Of a stretch of 16,203 bases of DNA, positions 14,975 to 16,203 are shown piece after piece. Positions within the stretch are counted from its first letter, which is position 1. Each line of letters starts with the position of its first letter. The notes beneath the pieces were generated by a model. It had not been told where the DNA came from and searched no databases. It saw only the letters and a list, made by a program, of their open reading frames with translations. The DNA is from CADCVW01 sp035644935 (GTDB taxonomy: Bacteria > Pseudomonadota > Alphaproteobacteria > Sphingomonadales > Sphingomonadaceae). The stretch lies in assembly GCA_035644935.1 (NCBI GenBank), contig DASQNO010000064.1, positions 1-16,203 on the forward strand, written 5' to 3'. The position numbers and the translations under genes are program-made.

Positions 14975-15649
14975 CTAGCCGCCGAACCCCCGGCTGCCGC
15001 CCCAGCCGCCGCGGCTGGAGGCGGTGGCGCGGCCGCCGAAGCCGCCGCGGCTGACGACGGAACTGCGCGTCTGGACGCGGGGGGTGGCGGCGGGCGGCGC
15101 GATGGCGTCGCGGCCGACCTGCATGCCGCCGGTCCGGGGATTGCGGTAGAGATAGCCGCCGCCCGTGCCGCCGCCGGTGTACAGGCGGCCGTCGCGGCCG
15201 CGGTACGCGCCCGAATATTGGTAGCGGCTGGGGCCGCCCAGCATCTGGCCGACGATGAAGCCGGTGAGCAACGGCGAAAAGTAGCTCTGGCCGTTGTTGG
15301 CGACCTGTTGCGTGCAGGCGCCGGCGCCGTGCTGTTCCTCGCACACCTCCATCGCGTCGAAGCGGGGAGCGCCCGCCGCGTTCTGCTTGACGGCAGCGTC
15401 CGACGCCTCCTGGCATGTGCTGGCAGGGATCTGCCCGGCGGCGATGCATTCGCCCACGGTGGCGTAGGACAGCGCATCGACGCCTTCGCCGAACTGCAGC
15501 CGCGATTGTTCGACCTCGTCGATCACCGGCTGCGGCGGCGCGTCGTCGCAGGCGGTGAGCGACAGCGCGCCCATTGCGGTCAGCGCAACGGTGACGGAGC
15601 GCTTGCGCCTAGGGGCGTTGGCGGGAGCGGCGGGTGCGGGCGTGCTCAT
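14975..15649 (-). CDS. DUF1190 family lipoprotein (YgiB/YjfM-like)
   Basis: This 224-residue protein has an N-terminal arginine/lysine patch, a hydrophobic stretch and a lipobox LTAC with C34, which indicates an exported lipoprotein. The body has the DUF1190 pattern of paired cysteines (ATVGECIAAG, ASTCQEASDAA, MEVCEEQHG, ACTQQ) followed by YFSPLLTGFIVGQML and a Gly/Tyr-rich stretch. The last 25 residues are Gly/Arg/Ser-rich (SRGGFGG, SRGGWGG, SRGFGG). E. coli YgiB and YjfM belong to this family and have no firmly known role. The ribosome binding site AGGA lies well placed before the ATG. The gene follows the DUF350 gene after seven bases and surely shares its transcript. The ATP-grasp (glutathionylspermidine-synthase-like) gene that commonly accompanies this family does not follow. 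Confidence 0.88.
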   Translation of the reverse strand: MSTPAPAAPANAPRRKRSVTVALTAMGALSLTACDDAPPQPVIDEVEQSRLQFGEGVDALSYATVGECIAAGQIPASTCQEASDAAVKQNAAGAPRFDAMEVCEEQHGAGACTQQVANNGQSYFSPLLTGFIVGQMLGGPSRYQYSGAYRGRDGRLYTGGGTGGGYLYRNPRTGGMQVGRDAIAPPAATPRVQTRSSVVSRGGFGGRATASSRGGWGGSRGFGG

Positions 15650-15656
15650 GATGATC

Positions 15657-16070
15657 CTAATAGGTCATGCTGGCGGCGTTGAGGAGGCCGATCGCGATCG
15701 AGGTGGCGGCAAGGTAGATGGCGGTGGAAACCTCGCCCCGGGCGATGCGGTCGTGGAGATCCTTGACGACGATCTTGCTGAGCACAACGAACGCGACGAC
15801 CTGGATCACGCCGGCGAGCAGCGCCCAGGCGGCGAATTCGGCGAGGCTGGTCGTCTGCCCCAGCGCGGAGGCGACGGGGAGCGCGAAGCCGATGATCGCG
15901 CCGCCCAGCGTCACGGCGGCGGCGGTGTTGCCTTCGCGGATCAGCGTGCGTTCGTTGTAGGGCGTGACCGCCTGGTAGAGATATTTGAAGACGATCAGGA
16001 ACAGGCAGGCGAGGCCGAAGGCGAGAAGAAAGGCGGTCGCCCCGTCGATGAAATGCGCTTGATCGAACAT
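15657..16070 (-). CDS. DUF350 family membrane protein (YjfL-like)
   Basis: The protein has 137 residues with four predicted membrane helices: ATAFLLAFGLACLFLIVFKY, then AAAVTLGGAIIGFALPVAS, EFAAWALLAGVIQVVAFVVL and TAIYLAATSIAIGLLNAA. The TPYNERTLIREGNTAAAVTLGG segment is characteristic of DUF350. The start at 16070 is preferred over the GTG at 16097 because a GGGGGGA ribosome binding site lies just before it. The family is of unknown function and in E. coli (YjfL) sits beside DUF2491, DUF1190 and a PspA-like protein, suggesting an envelope role. Here the gene is 28 bp downstream of a DUF2491-like gene and seven bases before the DUF1190 gene. Confidence 0.9.
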   Translation of the reverse strand: MFDQAHFIDGATAFLLAFGLACLFLIVFKYLYQAVTPYNERTLIREGNTAAAVTLGGAIIGFALPVASALGQTTSLAEFAAWALLAGVIQVVAFVVLSKIVVKDLHDRIARGEVSTAIYLAATSIAIGLLNAASMTY

Positions 16071-16098
16071 GTGGTCCCCCCGGAGTGTCGGCTGCACC

Positions 16099-16203
16099 TT
16101 AAGCGGTAAATTCGGCCGGTAGAAGTGGCAGGCCGATCATGATCTCGTGCGTCAGGTCGCCGCCTTCGGGCTGCATGGCGAGCGCGAGGAGGAGTTCGGC
16201 GCC
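16099..16203 (-). CDS. Likely DUF2491 family protein (YjfK-like), C-terminal end only
   Basis: A minus-strand frame is open from the window edge to a TAA at 16099-16101, giving 34 residues ending in EIMIGLPLLPAEFTA. Its position directly upstream of DUF350 and DUF1190 genes, as yjfK precedes yjfL and yjfM in E. coli, suggests DUF2491. The visible sequence is compatible but too short to prove it. The rest lies beyond the window. Confidence 0.55.
   Translation of the reverse strand, partial: GAELLLALAMQPEGGDLTHEIMIGLPLLPAEFTA

Overview
The window is about 16.2 kb of very GC-rich, densely packed DNA with short gaps and several four-base stop/start overlaps. Gene content and protein style point to an alphaproteobacterium, most likely of the Sphingomonas group; this is inferred from family resemblance, not from a marker gene. 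I see no rRNA, tRNA, CRISPR array or insertion sequence, and nothing suggests recent horizontal transfer. Both edges cut genes.

Region 1 (1-1737, + strand) holds the end of a 2-oxoacid dehydrogenase E1 beta subunit and the complete E2 acyltransferase, overlapping by four bases. No E3 gene is in view. E2 meets an oppositely oriented LigC-like ATP-dependent DNA ligase gene inside a shared CTAG.

Region 2 (1734-9931) is the metabolic core: a De Ley-Doudoroff type galactose route split into two divergent blocks. On the minus strand a GH1-like (clan GH-A) cytoplasmic glycosidase is followed by galactonate dehydratase (dgoD) and then, coupled to it, the DNA ligase. On the plus strand 2-dehydro-3-deoxygalactonokinase (dgoK), KDPGal aldolase (dgoA) and a Gfo/Idh-type galactose 1-dehydrogenase are joined by GTGA and ATGA overlaps. 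Together they can take galactose to galactonolactone, galactonate, KDGal, KDPGal, and then pyruvate plus glyceraldehyde 3-phosphate. A lactonase, sugar transporter and local regulator are not in the window. Between the blocks lie a membrane GAF-GGDEF diguanylate cyclase and a roughly 390-bp divergent control region with a CTACCGGTAG palindrome.

Region 3 (9972-12734) is a 920-residue polytopic DUF2339 protein, the last gene of the plus-strand run. It converges on a minus-strand protein that fuses a thioredoxin-fold, peroxiredoxin-like domain lacking the peroxidatic cysteine to a prolyl-4-hydroxylase-like Fe(II)/2-oxoglutarate dioxygenase.

Region 4 (14077-16203) has an MsrQ/ferric-reductase-type heme membrane protein overlapping a small exported PepSY protein on the plus strand. 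On the minus strand is a DUF2491-DUF350-DUF1190 series resembling part of the E. coli yjfKLM arrangement; the DUF2491 gene is cut by the window end.

The points most worth a second look are the redoxin-dioxygenase fusion, the diguanylate cyclase placed inside a galactose locus, the unusual glycosidase, and the DNA ligase coupled to a sugar dehydratase.
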